Shown here: positions 55,543 to 64,000 of the stretch, in pieces
Layout of the letters: every line of letters begins with the position of its first letter
How positions within the stretch are numbered: the first letter of the stretch is position 1
Assembly: GCF_001583435.1 (NCBI RefSeq)
Contig: NZ_CP013251.1
Location: 972,501-1,036,500, forward strand
Direction of reading: 5' to 3'
Length of the DNA stretch: 64,000 nt
Source: Endozoicomonas montiporae CL-33
GTDB lineage: Bacteria > Pseudomonadota > Gammaproteobacteria > Pseudomonadales > Endozoicomonadaceae
Program-made: the position numbers and the translations under genes
Notes under the pieces: generated by a model
What the model was told of the DNA's origin: nothing
Database searches by the model: none
Seen by the model: only the letters and a program-made list of their open reading frames with translations

Positions 55543-57270
55543 CTAACCCGAATATTTCATAAAAGGAGGCAAGTTCCGCCCAATCACTTGATATAATTGG
55601 GTCGACCAAAAGAAAGCTTCGGAAGAAGCAAACCGGAACTTGCCATGCCCAAATCTACACAAGAACAGCTTCGTTTTCATCCCTCAAATGGAAAAACCAT
55701 CCGGGCAGACTTCAATGGTGGGGAGTTATCTTCTGACTTTGGCACTCTGCTGCTACGGGAAACCATTCTGCAGAGCGGTCTTATCTGCAAAATGACTGAT
55801 GCCATCAATGACAGACGCCATCAATCCTATATCGACCACTCCCTGAAAGAACTTCTGGTTCAGCGGGTTCTGCAAATGGCCTGCGGCTATGAAGATGCCA
55901 ACGACAGTAACCGTTTGCGTAAAGACCCTATGTTCAAACTGGCCACTGGTCGCAATCCGTTGGACAGCGATAACCATCTCGCATCAGCGCCCACTTTTAC
56001 CCGGCTGGGACAATCTATGACCCGCTCCGACATTTACAGGATGGCTGAAGCATTTGTGCATCACTTTATCAGCAGTTACAAGCTGCCACCCCCGGTGATC
56101 GTTATCGATCTTGATCATACACCGGCCATTACTCATGGTGGCCAGCAGATGAACCTGTTTAATGCCAAATATCAGGACTACTGCTACTTGCCCCTGATGA
56201 TTTTTGAGGGACTCAGCGGCAAGCTGATTACGGCGATTCTTCGTCCGGGGAAAACCCCAACGGGCAAGGAAAATGCAGCCATTCTCGAACGGGTCATTCG
56301 GCTGCTTCGGAAAAAGTGGCCGAAAACCCATCTACTGGTTCGGGGAGACAGCCACTTCGCTCAACCAGAGTTAATGTGGGTGGTTCAGAATGCCCCTCAT
56401 TCGGATTATGTCTTGGGCAAAGGTGCAGGCCACAAAACGGCTTTGCGGCCAAAAGCCAAAGAGTTGTTGGATGAAGCGCGTCAAGCTCTGAAGGTCAAGA
56501 CTGAGCTGGCAAGACTGAACAACATGCCAGAACCTGATCGGCTCAGACTTTACGGGGAAGCAGAATACCAGGCCAAGAGCTGGAAAGGTCTCGATACCCG
56601 GATAATTTACAAGGCGGAGGTCAACCAAAAAGGCGACAACCCTCGTTTCATTGTGACGTCGATGAAGGAAGCTTCTCCAGAGGTAATTTATGAAGAGCTT
56701 TACTGTCCAAGAGGACAGGATGAGAACTTCATCAAACATCTGAAAAGTGATCTGTCCGGCGACAGATTGTCCGATCAGGGCTTTTTGGCTAACCATTTGA
56801 GAATGTTTTATGCCTGTGCCGCTTATGTTTTGCACTATGAGTTAAGAACCAAGACTTTGAAAGGTACGGAGCTGGAAAAAGCGCAGCCATCAACGGTGAT
56901 CATGAAGCTCTGTAAAGTTGCAGTCAAAGTGGTTGAATATAAAGACCGAATTAAACTTCATCTGCCACGTAGCTGCCCATTCAAGAGGCTTTTGCAGCAT
57001 GTGACAGAAGTCTTTTACCAGATGCCGATACTTCGACCGGGGTAGCAACTTTCATAAGACTCAATCAAGGTACATAGCAACCAGATGAAAGAGCCTTGGG
57101 GCTTTCCGTTATCCTGAAATAGCAGGATTCGTTGATTAGCGTCTAATCTGTAAGCAAGTATGGGCTGCAATGTCTTTCACATGGTTAACAGAGCAACAGG
57201 CTTGCGGAAAAGTCCAAAATTAAGAGGATGGGATGGTAGTTGCTGCTTGTTTATGAAATATCCGGGCTAA
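55543..57270 (+). mobile_element. IS1380-family insertion sequence with 4-bp target duplication
   Basis: The element proper is 55547-57266 (1720 bp). The left end CCCGAATATTTCATAAA and the inverted right end CCCGGATATTTCATAAA are inverted repeats of 17 bp with one mismatch. The flanks are CTAA at 55543-55546 and 57267-57270. It interrupts the MamC-like gene; removal of the element and one CTAA restores it exactly. Confidence 0.93.
55645..57045 (+). CDS. IS1380-family transposase
   Basis: About 466 residues; the start at 55645 (MPKSTQEQLRFHPSNGKTI) is preferred over the alternative start 48 bp upstream. IS1380 features are DFNGGELSSDFGTLLLRETI, VIDLDHTPAITHGGQQMNLF, LLVRGDSHFAQPELM and a late SDLSGDRLSDQGFLANHLRM. 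The acidic residues in DLDHT, RGDSHF and the C-terminal GDR region fit the DDE site. It appears intact. Confidence 0.9.
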   Translation: MPKSTQEQLRFHPSNGKTIRADFNGGELSSDFGTLLLRETILQSGLICKMTDAINDRRHQSYIDHSLKELLVQRVLQMACGYEDANDSNRLRKDPMFKLATGRNPLDSDNHLASAPTFTRLGQSMTRSDIYRMAEAFVHHFISSYKLPPPVIVIDLDHTPAITHGGQQMNLFNAKYQDYCYLPLMIFEGLSGKLITAILRPGKTPTGKENAAILERVIRLLRKKWPKTHLLVRGDSHFAQPELMWVVQNAPHSDYVLGKGAGHKTALRPKAKELLDEARQALKVKTELARLNNMPEPDRLRLYGEAEYQAKSWKGLDTRIIYKAEVNQKGDNPRFIVTSMKEASPEVIYEELYCPRGQDENFIKHLKSDLSGDRLSDQGFLANHLRMFYACAAYVLHYELRTKTLKGTELEKAQPSTVIMKLCKVAVKVVEYKDRIKLHLPRSCPFKRLLQHVTEVFYQMPILRPG

Positions 57271-57743
57271 GCACTGCCAGTCGAGCGATGATCGCGGGTG
57301 CCATGGTCGGTGGAGGTGCATCCATTGCAAGACACTGGCAGGCTTACAAACAGGGTGAACTGGAATCCGGCGTCCTTGTGGCTGACGCTGCTAGATCGGC
57401 TTTGCAGGTAGGCGCTGTGAGTGGTGCAACCAATTATGTTGCTGAGAAAATGGCAGGTCGCCCAGTGTTGTCAATGCTGACAGTGCTGAGTGCAGGTGCG
57501 GCTGGATTCTATTTGCTGGATCAACTTCTGGATAACAAACACAATGACCAGACATAACCCGCCTCCCGGCTATCCATATGGTTACAGTCCGTATCCTCAA
57601 GTTCCTGTAGCGCCACAGTTGGCTTCAGCAGGCGTGGTAGAGGGAGACACTTCAGCTGAAGCTTCAACCTATCAGAAACAAAACAGTAAAACCCATTTTG
57701 TGATGGGGCTGGCAGCAGGAGCTGCGGTGGCTTACTTACTAAG

Positions 57744-59399
57744 TAATACTCGATGCTGCAGTTTTTGATATTTGAGGGAGAGCAGGAAATGGCAGGGTGG
57801 CATAAGAGCAGACTACTACTGCAGCTCCGAATTCAAGCCTTGCGAGATTCCATCATAGCCACAGCAGCAGGTTGGAGGTAAGATCTCATAGGAACTTAAT
57901 AACCGTCAAGTGTCGTATCTTGCTAATTCGCCCATTACCCGTTGTCACTGCCTTTCTGGATGCTTTGAATGATTCGCTCAAGTCCATCAATTCCTCTGCG
58001 CAGTTGAGTAGATCCCAGAAAGTGGCACTGGGCGTTTTTATCATGGGAATCGTGGTAACTAAAACTATTAACTGGGCTGCTTTTGAGCGCAGAAGCTTAG
58101 GCAGATTCAAAGCGACCCGTCTGTGCTGGATGTTTTATCAAGCAGAAATTGCATGGCAAAGCCTGCTACAGGCCAGCGTCAGAAATATTCTTCTACGCTA
58201 TGGAATACAAAGTGGAACCCTTGCTATCGACGATACAGGAAAAAAGCGCACTAAAAGGACTTCAAAAATCGACGGTGCCCATAAGATAAAAGACAAATCA
58301 ACAGGTGGTTATTTTAATGGGCAGGAACTGGTGTTTATGGTGCTCGTTACTGAAGTAGCTACCTTTCCAGTAGGGTTTCGCTTTTATATTCCTGACCCTG
58401 AGTTATCTGCATGGAGGAAGAAAGACAAGGCGCTCAGGAAGCAAGGCATTCAGAAAAAAGAACGACCGAACCGTCCTGAGCCAGATCATGTTCGTTACCC
58501 CACCATGCAGTCGTTGACGCTGGTTATGCTGCAAGAATTTGTTGATTCGTTTCCCAACATTACGATCAAAGCAATTCTCGCTGATGCACTGTATGGCACA
58601 GGAGACTTTATGGATAAGGCTGCGGAAATAACAGGCGGAGCCCAGGTTGTCAGCCAACTGCGCTCGAATCAGAAAGTATCCAACCGAAACCACTCGGAAG
58701 CGACTCTCAAAGCTTACTTTTCGCGCCAGAAAGGCGCTGAAACTCAACTCATAATACGCGGTGGCAAAGAAGAGCAGGTCACGATGCTGGCTGCTCGGCT
58801 GTATGTTAAGGCTCATGGGAAAAGACGTTTTGTTATTGCCCTGAAGTATGAGGGTGAAGAGGATTATCGCTATCTGGTGGCTTCAGATATGTCATGGCGG
58901 CATACCGACATAGCCAGGATTTACACCTTGAGGTGGTTGGTCGAGGTTTTCATTCAAGACTGGAAAGCTCATTGTGGCTGGAACAGGTTGAGCAAACAGC
59001 AAGGTGCTGACGGATCGCAGCGCGGCGTGATCCTGAGCCTGCTGTGCGAACACATGCTGTTACTGCACCCTGAGCAATTCGTCCTACTGAAAAACAAACA
59101 GGCCGGAATGCCCGCAGGCTGTCTGATCGAACGCCTCAATGCAGAAGCCTTGCTTGCTACGGTGAAATCAGTGGTTGAATCGGAAGATCCAGATACCGAG
59201 CTTAAGGCTCTGGCCTTAGCCTTAGAGCATACTTTGCCCAAGCGGGAGTCGAGCAGGCATATGGCTGGTAGAGACCTGGGAGAACAAAAGGCAACTGACT
59301 CACTCAAAGCACACGCCCGGAAGTTTAAACTTTTAGATGCAGCTTAGAATCGAGATAAATACGTTACTTGTTTAGGTAAAACTGCAGCATCGAGTAATA
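57744..59399 (+). mobile_element. IS4-type insertion sequence with 5-bp target duplication
   Basis: The element proper is 57749-59394 (1646 bp). CTCGATGCTGCAGTTTT at 57749-57765 is repeated as its perfect inverse at 59378-59394. TAATA flanks both sides (57744-57748, 59395-59399). The sequence beside the repeat leaves one base of uncertainty in the boundary. Confidence 0.93.
57872..59347 (+). CDS. IS4-type transposase
   Basis: 491 residues from the TTG at 57872; the true start may be further downstream, because residues 1-20 are unremarkable. The IS4 signature Y-x2-R-x3-E-x6-K is exact (IYTLRWLVEVFIQDWKAHC). The other acidic residues are in GTLAIDDTGKKRTKRTSKID and AILADALYGTGD. It appears intact. 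Confidence 0.88.
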   Translation: MEVRSHRNLITVKCRILLIRPLPVVTAFLDALNDSLKSINSSAQLSRSQKVALGVFIMGIVVTKTINWAAFERRSLGRFKATRLCWMFYQAEIAWQSLLQASVRNILLRYGIQSGTLAIDDTGKKRTKRTSKIDGAHKIKDKSTGGYFNGQELVFMVLVTEVATFPVGFRFYIPDPELSAWRKKDKALRKQGIQKKERPNRPEPDHVRYPTMQSLTLVMLQEFVDSFPNITIKAILADALYGTGDFMDKAAEITGGAQVVSQLRSNQKVSNRNHSEATLKAYFSRQKGAETQLIIRGGKEEQVTMLAARLYVKAHGKRRFVIALKYEGEEDYRYLVASDMSWRHTDIARIYTLRWLVEVFIQDWKAHCGWNRLSKQQGADGSQRGVILSLLCEHMLLLHPEQFVLLKNKQAGMPAGCLIERLNAEALLATVKSVVESEDPDTELKALALALEHTLPKRESSRHMAGRDLGEQKATDSLKAHARKFKLLDAA

Positions 59400-59538
59400 A
59401 GAAATTTAAAGAAAGTGTTGCTGCAACCGGATCAAAAGCCTGGTCAGCAGTACGGGGGGAAGTTGAAGAACTAAAAGAGCGTCTTGAGGATACTCAGGCC
59501 GAGCTGGAGTACTATCGTAATTTGCACAAAGGCGAAGA

Positions 59539-61619
59539 ATGAGCGGAGTTGAGGTTAAACATCACCTCCCCGGTCGCATTCGTTTTAAAGTGTCTGCTTT
59601 ACGACAGTTTCCTGGCACAGGTGCATGGATCAAAAAGAGTCTGTTCTGTATTCAGGGCTTACACGACATTCGAGTCAATGAATTATCTTGCTTCATTGTC
59701 GTTCAGTATGACGCTCAGCTACTAACACCTGAAACTCTTACTGTCCGGCTGGTTCAGCTAGACCTGCAACAGGCAGAAACTGCTGGGGCAGAACACGAAT
59801 TAACCCGTGGTGATGTTGTCATGAACGTCATCGGAACGCTGGCTGCTGCCATGCTCCCTGATAAATGGGGAGCATTGACAACCACTGGTTTAATCACACC
59901 AACCTTACTGGATGGTGTTTCAGACCTGAAAGAAGGGCGAATCACTGTTGCTGTTCTGGATGCTATAGCAGTTGGACTCTCGACCTGGCGCAGAGACTAC
60001 AGAACTGCCATGATGACCCAGACTTTGATCAGTCTTGGCGAGTACATGGAGCAAAAGACCTGCCGTAATAGTGATCGGCTATTGGCCGATTTGATGCGCC
60101 CAAAAGACAGTGAAGTCTGGAGAGTTAACTCTGATGGTTCCTGTGAATCGGTTTATTCCAGTCAGCTGGCAACAGGCGATTTGATTGAGTTATCTCCGGG
60201 GGCAGCGATACCAGCTGATGGCATAGTCATGTCGGGCACAGCACTTATTAACCAGTCCTCCCTTACTGGCGAGAATGTCCCTGTTCCCCGGGATGAAAAG
60301 GCCTGGGTCTATGCCGGTACCAGTGTTCAGGAGGGAACCATCAGGGTACGCGTTGAAAAAAACGGGTAGTGAATCGACTACCGCCAAAATTGCCAAACTG
60401 ATTTATGACTCCCTGAGTGAAAAGAGTGAAACTCAACAGGTAACTCATAACATGGCGCAGCGGCGGATTAGAATCACACTGACGATAGGCGCGGCTGTTT
60501 TTGCTTTAACTCAGGATATCAGTCGCGTGGCGTCAGTTTTTCTGGTGGATTATTCATGCGCACTGAAGCTCAGTACGCCAGTAACATTCAAGTCTATTAT
60601 GTATCGTGCCGCCCAAAATGGCATTCTGCTGAAAGGTGGTCGTTCTATTGAAAAGCTGGCAAATATTGATATCTGCGTTTTTGATAAAACCGGAACCCTC
60701 ACCTACAGAGATATGGAAGTCACTGATGTTGTGTCTTTATGTCAAAATAACTCTGGACGTGATCTTCTTGCCCTTGCGGCATCTGTAGAAGAACACAGTA
60801 GTCATCCTCTGTCTCAGGCCATTGTCAATGCGGTGAGACATCATCAGCTGCCACATATTGAACATGGAGAAGTGGAATACATTATTCTCACGGTTTGAAG
60901 ACCAGTCTGAACGATCATTGTCTTGTGATGGGCAGTCGGCACTTTCTTGAGGTTTATGAAGCAGTGAATTTTTCAGCCTTTGAGGATGAAATCGTTAAGT
61001 ATGAACAGATGGGACGTCATCTGATCTTTATTTCGCATCAGAAACAGCTTATCGGAATGATCGGCTTAAGGGATCATCTTCGGGAGGATGTAGTAGAGAC
61101 ACTCAGCCAGCTGCGTAAACTGGGGATAAAGGAACTGATAATGATCTCCGGAGACCAGACTTGTAAGGCAAACCGTTTAGCTGATGAGTTACAGCTGGAT
61201 AAAGTTTTTGCCGAAGCGACACCCGACAGTAAGTCGGTAATTATCGAAGGGCTAAAACAGTCTGGAAAAACGGTTCTGTTTGTAGGGGATGGGGTTAATG
61301 ATACGCCTGCTCTTTCCATGGCTGATGTCGGGATTGCTATGTGCGATGGCACAGAGCTGGCTCGACAAACTGCAGACGTCGTACTGTTAAAAGACAGCCT
61401 TCTGAGTGTGGCAGAAACAGTGAAACTGGCGAACATTGCATGGCTACGATTAATAGCAATATCAAACTGACTGAGTATATAAACAGTGGAATTATGCTGT
61501 CGGCAGCAATGGGCTGGCTTAGCCCGGCCGCGAGTGCCCTGTTGCATAATGGAACCACGCTGGCAATTCTTAGTCGTTCAGCGGCTCTGAAAAATCGAGT
61601 TCTTATTGATAAATCGTAA
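59539..61619 (+). pseudogene. P1B-type ATPase with N-terminal HHLPGRIR domain (FezB-like), three frameshifts
   Basis: Four collinear frames give one heavy-metal P-type ATPase. N-terminal HMA-like domain: VKHHLPGRIRFKV instead of CxxC. Actuator domain: LINQSSLTGENVPV. Membrane motif: VDYSCALKLSTPVTFKS, with SCA where transporters of copper have CPC. Catalytic Asp: CVFDKTGTLTY. Soluble HP residues: EEHSSHPLSQ. Hinge: VGDGVNDTPALSMADVGIAM. The last part, SGIMLSAAMGWLSPAASALL, ends at 61619. Breaks lie near 60363 (one extra base, A7 run or GGG), 60885 (one base missing) and 61451 (one base missing). Intact size would be about 690 residues. By family it would be a P1B-6-like iron/metal pump. Confidence 0.8.
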
Positions 61620-61742
61620 TAATGAGTCTGACAGCAATCATTCCGTCCTAAAGCATTTATAGTTAATGGACGCCGACATTATTGTGGGGAATCAACTACG
61701 CTGTGATTTACAGGCAAGATCTGTCAATCAATCAGGAGGCAA

Positions 61743-62438
61743 ATGATGGCTGACAATAAAGTACTTGTTATCACAGGTGGCTCCAGTGGCATAGGCGCTG
61801 AAACCGCCCGTCATGCAGTTAATGTTGGCTGGCAGGTTGTCATTGCCGGTCGTCGTCTTGAAGCATTGCAGGCATTAAGTGATGAGCTGGGGGGCAGGGA
61901 AAAAGCGTACCCTGTCGTTTGTGATGTTGCTTCCTGGGACGATCAGCAGAAGCTGATGCAGGTTGCCAGAGAACACTTTGGTTGTATAGATGCTGTCTTT
62001 GCCAATGCAGGTATTGGCGGTACGCCCGGCGGATTCAGTGGTGCAGATCCTTTGCAGTGGAAGGATATGTTGCTCACCAATGTGTATGGTGTTGGCTTGA
62101 CCCTGCGGGCCAGCCTTGATGATCTCAGAAAAAACAAAGGACATGTTGTGCTGATGAGTTCAGCAGCAGGTCGCCTGCATCTGGCGGGTTCGATGTACGG
62201 TGCCAGTAAGTGGGCTGTCACTGCTATTGGTCACAATTTGCGGGAAGAATTAAAAGGGACGGGTGTCAGAACCACCATTATTGAACCCGGTGTGGTAGAT
62301 ACGCCCTTTTTTGATGAGTCAAAGCCGCATGGTTTGAAAGCTGAAGATATTGCCCGTTCTGTGGTATTTGCCCTGTCTCAGCCGGATGGCGTAAACCTGC
62401 ATGAGATGACGATTTATCCCACCGAAAGCGCATTTTGA
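61743..62438 (+). CDS. Short-chain dehydrogenase/reductase
   Basis: 231 residues. The N-terminal cofactor motif is VLVITGGSSGIGAETARHAV; VFANAGIGG is the NAG motif, and the active site is MSSAAGRLHLAGSMYGASKW with Ser, Tyr and YxxxK. AGRRLEAL suggests NADP preference. The start at 61743 (or the next ATG at 61746) follows AGGAGG. It resembles YdfG-type oxidoreductases. Substrate unknown. It lies downstream of the ATPase remnant by 123 bp, and no functional link is seen. Confidence 0.85.
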   Translation: MMADNKVLVITGGSSGIGAETARHAVNVGWQVVIAGRRLEALQALSDELGGREKAYPVVCDVASWDDQQKLMQVAREHFGCIDAVFANAGIGGTPGGFSGADPLQWKDMLLTNVYGVGLTLRASLDDLRKNKGHVVLMSSAAGRLHLAGSMYGASKWAVTAIGHNLREELKGTGVRTTIIEPGVVDTPFFDESKPHGLKAEDIARSVVFALSQPDGVNLHEMTIYPTESAF

Positions 62439-62443
62439 GAGCA

Positions 62444-62462
62444 GGGAGCCGACAAGGCTCCC
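62444..62462. terminator. Hairpin between convergent SDR and ilvA
   Basis: GGGAGCC (62444-62450), loop GACAA, GGCTCCC (62456-62462). It lies between the two stops and could serve both genes. No T run follows. Confidence 0.6.
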
Positions 62463-62483
62463 GCTATCTGAGCAGAAGAGACA

Positions 62484-63998
62484 TTAGCCGAGAAATGCCT
62501 TATACGCTTTATTGTTGGTTTCTTCACAGTAGTGATAACCAATTTCATCAAGAAAACCACTGACGTGTATTCGTTCTTCTGGAGGTACATCCAGTCCGAC
62601 AGCAACACGACCGTAAGCTGCACCATGATTGCGATAATGGAACATGCTGATGTTCCAACGTTTACCTAACTTGTTCAGAAAGTTCAGAAGAGCACCCGGG
62701 CGTTCGGGAAATTCAAAGCTATAGACCACTTCATTTTCAACGGCATTACTGTGTCCGCCCACCATATGACGAACGTGTAATTTTGCCATTTCATTATCGG
62801 TAAGGTTTTCAACCGGATAACCTTTGTCGCGTAATTCGTTGATAAGGTTATCGATAGGCATCTGGTCAGGATGTACCTGAACACCGACAAATATACTGGC
62901 ATTGATAGGGTCGTGATAACGATAGTTAAACTCGGTGACGTTTCGTTTACCCAGTGTTTCGCAGAAGGTTTTAAAGCTTCCCGGGCGTTCAGGAATAGTG
63001 ACTGAGATAATCGCTTCACGCTTTTCGCCCAGCTCGGCCCGTTCTGACACATAGCGAAGGCGGTCGAAATTAACATTGGCACCTGAGTCAATGGCCATTA
63101 ATGTCTGCTGTTGAACACCTTCCAGCTCAACGTATTTTTTCAACCCGGCAACGGCGGTTGCACCGGCTGTTTCACAGATCGAACGGGTGTCATCGAAGAT
63201 GTCTTTGATGGCCGCGCAGATTTCATCGGCGCTGACGGTAATTACCTGATCAATGTGCTCTCTGCACAGTTTGAAGGTTTCCTCGCCAATTTGTGCCACA
63301 GCTATACCATCAGCAAAGATTCCGACGTGGGGTAACACCACTCGTTCGCCAGCTTCCAGCGCGGCTTTCAGGCAAGCGGATTCTTCATATTCAACCCCAA
63401 TGACCTTAATGTCAGGGCGCAGATACTTGATGTAGGTGGCAATACCGGCAGCCAGACCGCCACCGCCTACGGGAACAAACACGGCGTCCAGAGGGCCGGT
63501 ATGCTGGCGCAGGATTTCCATACCAATGGTGCCCTGTCCGGCGATGGTGTCAGGGTCATCGTAAGGGTGGATAAAGGTGTAGCCATGTTGCTCAACCAGC
63601 TCCAGTGCGTGCTGCAATGCCTGGTCAAAAGCATCGCCGTGCAGAATGACTCTGGCGCCTCTCGCCTTGCAGGATCGAACCTTTATTTCCGGGGTGGTGG
63701 TGGGCATAACAATAATGGCCTCAATGCCCAGTTTTTTGGCCGCCAGTGCCACCCCCTGAGCATGGTTACCTGCTGAGGCAGCAATAACACCACGATTTTT
63801 TTCTTCAATACTGAGCTGGGCGATTTTGTTGTAGGCCCCACGAATTTTGAAAGAAAACACAGGCTGCAGGTCTTCCCGTTTAAGGAGGACGTTGTTGTCC
63901 AGTCGCTCGCTCAGAAACGGCGCTGGATGGACAGGCGTTTCCACCGCGACATCGTAGACCCTGGCTTCCAGAATCTTTCTTATATAGTGGTGAGGCAT
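62484..63998 (-). CDS. ilvA: Biosynthetic threonine ammonia-lyase
   Basis: 504 residues, close to the usual 514. PLP enzyme of the tryptophan-synthase-beta fold: lysine in PVFSFKIRGAYNK, ASAGNHAQGVA as the substrate loop, and the glycine-rich PVGGGGLAAGIA holding the phosphate. Two ACT-like regulatory domains follow (FCETLGKRNVTEFNYRYHDP and LNFLNKLGKRWNISMFHYRN), as in the isoleucine-inhibited biosynthetic enzyme. It starts at the ATG two bases from the window edge; an earlier start outside cannot be excluded. First step of isoleucine synthesis. Confidence 0.93.
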   Translation of the reverse strand: MPHHYIRKILEARVYDVAVETPVHPAPFLSERLDNNVLLKREDLQPVFSFKIRGAYNKIAQLSIEEKNRGVIAASAGNHAQGVALAAKKLGIEAIIVMPTTTPEIKVRSCKARGARVILHGDAFDQALQHALELVEQHGYTFIHPYDDPDTIAGQGTIGMEILRQHTGPLDAVFVPVGGGGLAAGIATYIKYLRPDIKVIGVEYEESACLKAALEAGERVVLPHVGIFADGIAVAQIGEETFKLCREHIDQVITVSADEICAAIKDIFDDTRSICETAGATAVAGLKKYVELEGVQQQTLMAIDSGANVNFDRLRYVSERAELGEKREAIISVTIPERPGSFKTFCETLGKRNVTEFNYRYHDPINASIFVGVQVHPDQMPIDNLINELRDKGYPVENLTDNEMAKLHVRHMVGGHSNAVENEVVYSFEFPERPGALLNFLNKLGKRWNISMFHYRNHGAAYGRVAVGLDVPPEERIHVSGFLDEIGYHYCEETNNKAYKAFLG

Positions 63999-64000
63999 TT

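Larger units (their letters stand above)
55522..57557 (+). pseudogene. MamC-like two-segment membrane protein, split by an IS1380 element
   Basis: The ATG at 55522 follows the YtxH gene by 5 bp and reads MSNSNKKL up to 55546, where IS1380 begins. The frame resumes at 57271 with STASRAMIAGAMVGGGASIA and ends at 57557. With one CTAA copy retained, the parts join in frame to a protein of 103 residues. Two hydrophobic Gly/Ala-rich segments flank a loop RHWQAYKQGELESG. In length and plan it recalls MamC/Mms13 of magnetosomes (GALVGG, a Lys-rich loop, a late AGAAxxY segment). The similarity is by eye only. Its end overlaps the next gene by 14 bp. Confidence 0.7.
57544..59542 (+). pseudogene. YtxH-like membrane protein, split by an IS4-type element
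   Basis: The ATG at 57544 (MTRHNPPPGYPYGYSPYPQV) begins within the end of the MamC-like gene. A Pro/Tyr-rich N-terminus is followed by FVMGLAAGAAVAYLLSN, the same membrane motif as the other two YtxH-like proteins. It is cut at 57748 by the insertion. The frame continues at 59400: KKFKESVAATGSKAWSAVRG, then a coiled coil (EVEELKERLEDTQAELEYYR), ending at 59542. Removal of the element and one TAATA restores an open frame of about 120 residues. The stop overlaps the ATPase start as ATGA. Confidence 0.8.

Noticed and set aside
57233..57557. The frame from TTG at 57240 as an independent gene start
   Set aside because: The first codons are IS1380 terminal sequence; the real gene begins at 55522 and is split by the element.
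60351..60372. A AAA AAC slippery heptamer at the first ATPase break
   Set aside because: The heptamer is in phase for -1 slippage, but the ATPase continues in the +1 frame, so programmed -1 shifting cannot explain it; a one-base insertion fits.

Overview
The window reads as chromosome of a marine, host-associated gammaproteobacterium. The partial 23S and the 5S rRNA are gammaproteobacterial, and the mix of insertion sequences, sulfatases and lipoproteins would suit an Endozoicomonas-type genome. That assignment is inference from gene content; no species-level marker was compared.

Layout. 1-2514: the 3' part of a 23S rRNA gene, a 5S rRNA gene and a terminator. 2554-5690: an IS66-family element truncated on its right, with an ISL3-family element inserted in its tnpB (perfect 8-bp target duplication). 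5793-48862: a large carbohydrate locus. It begins with a seven-gene minus-strand operon: MalK-like ATPase, GH94 phosphorylase of about 1130 residues, solute-binding protein, two permeases, a small membrane protein and a GH3 beta-glucosidase. This is the gene set described for sophoro-oligosaccharide (beta-1,2-glucan) use in Listeria innocua. It continues with two glycoamylase-fold (GH144-type) secreted enzymes, a divergent LacI-family regulator, a secreted PHP-domain hydrolase, two lipoproteins with ExoP-C-like domains, an outer-membrane barrel, two FGly sulfatases, two Spy-like periplasmic proteins, an oligopeptide/nickel-type ABC transporter hit at its 3' end by an IS1 element, and a complete MoxR-Bat operon. 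One palindrome, GAAACGTTTC, or a one- or two-base variant recurs in front of most of these units, over 32 kb, and once inside the GH94 gene, so a LacI-family regulon probably ties them together.

Suggested working of the locus: secreted GH144-type enzymes cut beta-1,2-glucan; sulfatases and the PHP enzyme may strip substituents; the outer-membrane barrel and ABC importer take up sophoro-oligosaccharides; the cytoplasmic GH94 enzyme phosphorolyses them to glucose 1-phosphate and GH3 hydrolyses the remaining sophorose.

48981-54107: remnant of a Tn3-family transposon (long resolvase, Phd/ParE toxin-antitoxin, tnpA) broken by a 35-bp tandem duplication and by an ISKra4-family element.

54277-61619: the most unusual part. 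It is a small plus-strand cluster of tightly packed genes: an HMA-like protein with a basic HxPGRIR motif in place of CxxC, three YtxH-like single-membrane-segment proteins, a MamC-like two-segment membrane protein, and a P1B-type ATPase that starts with the same basic motif. It resembles ferrosome (fez) iron-organelle clusters and is visibly decaying. An IS1380 element splits the MamC-like gene (4-bp target duplication), an IS4-type element splits the third YtxH gene (5-bp duplication), and the ATPase carries three frameshifts. Removing the insertions on paper restores each reading frame exactly. 61743-63998: an SDR oxidoreductase and threonine ammonia-lyase (ilvA).
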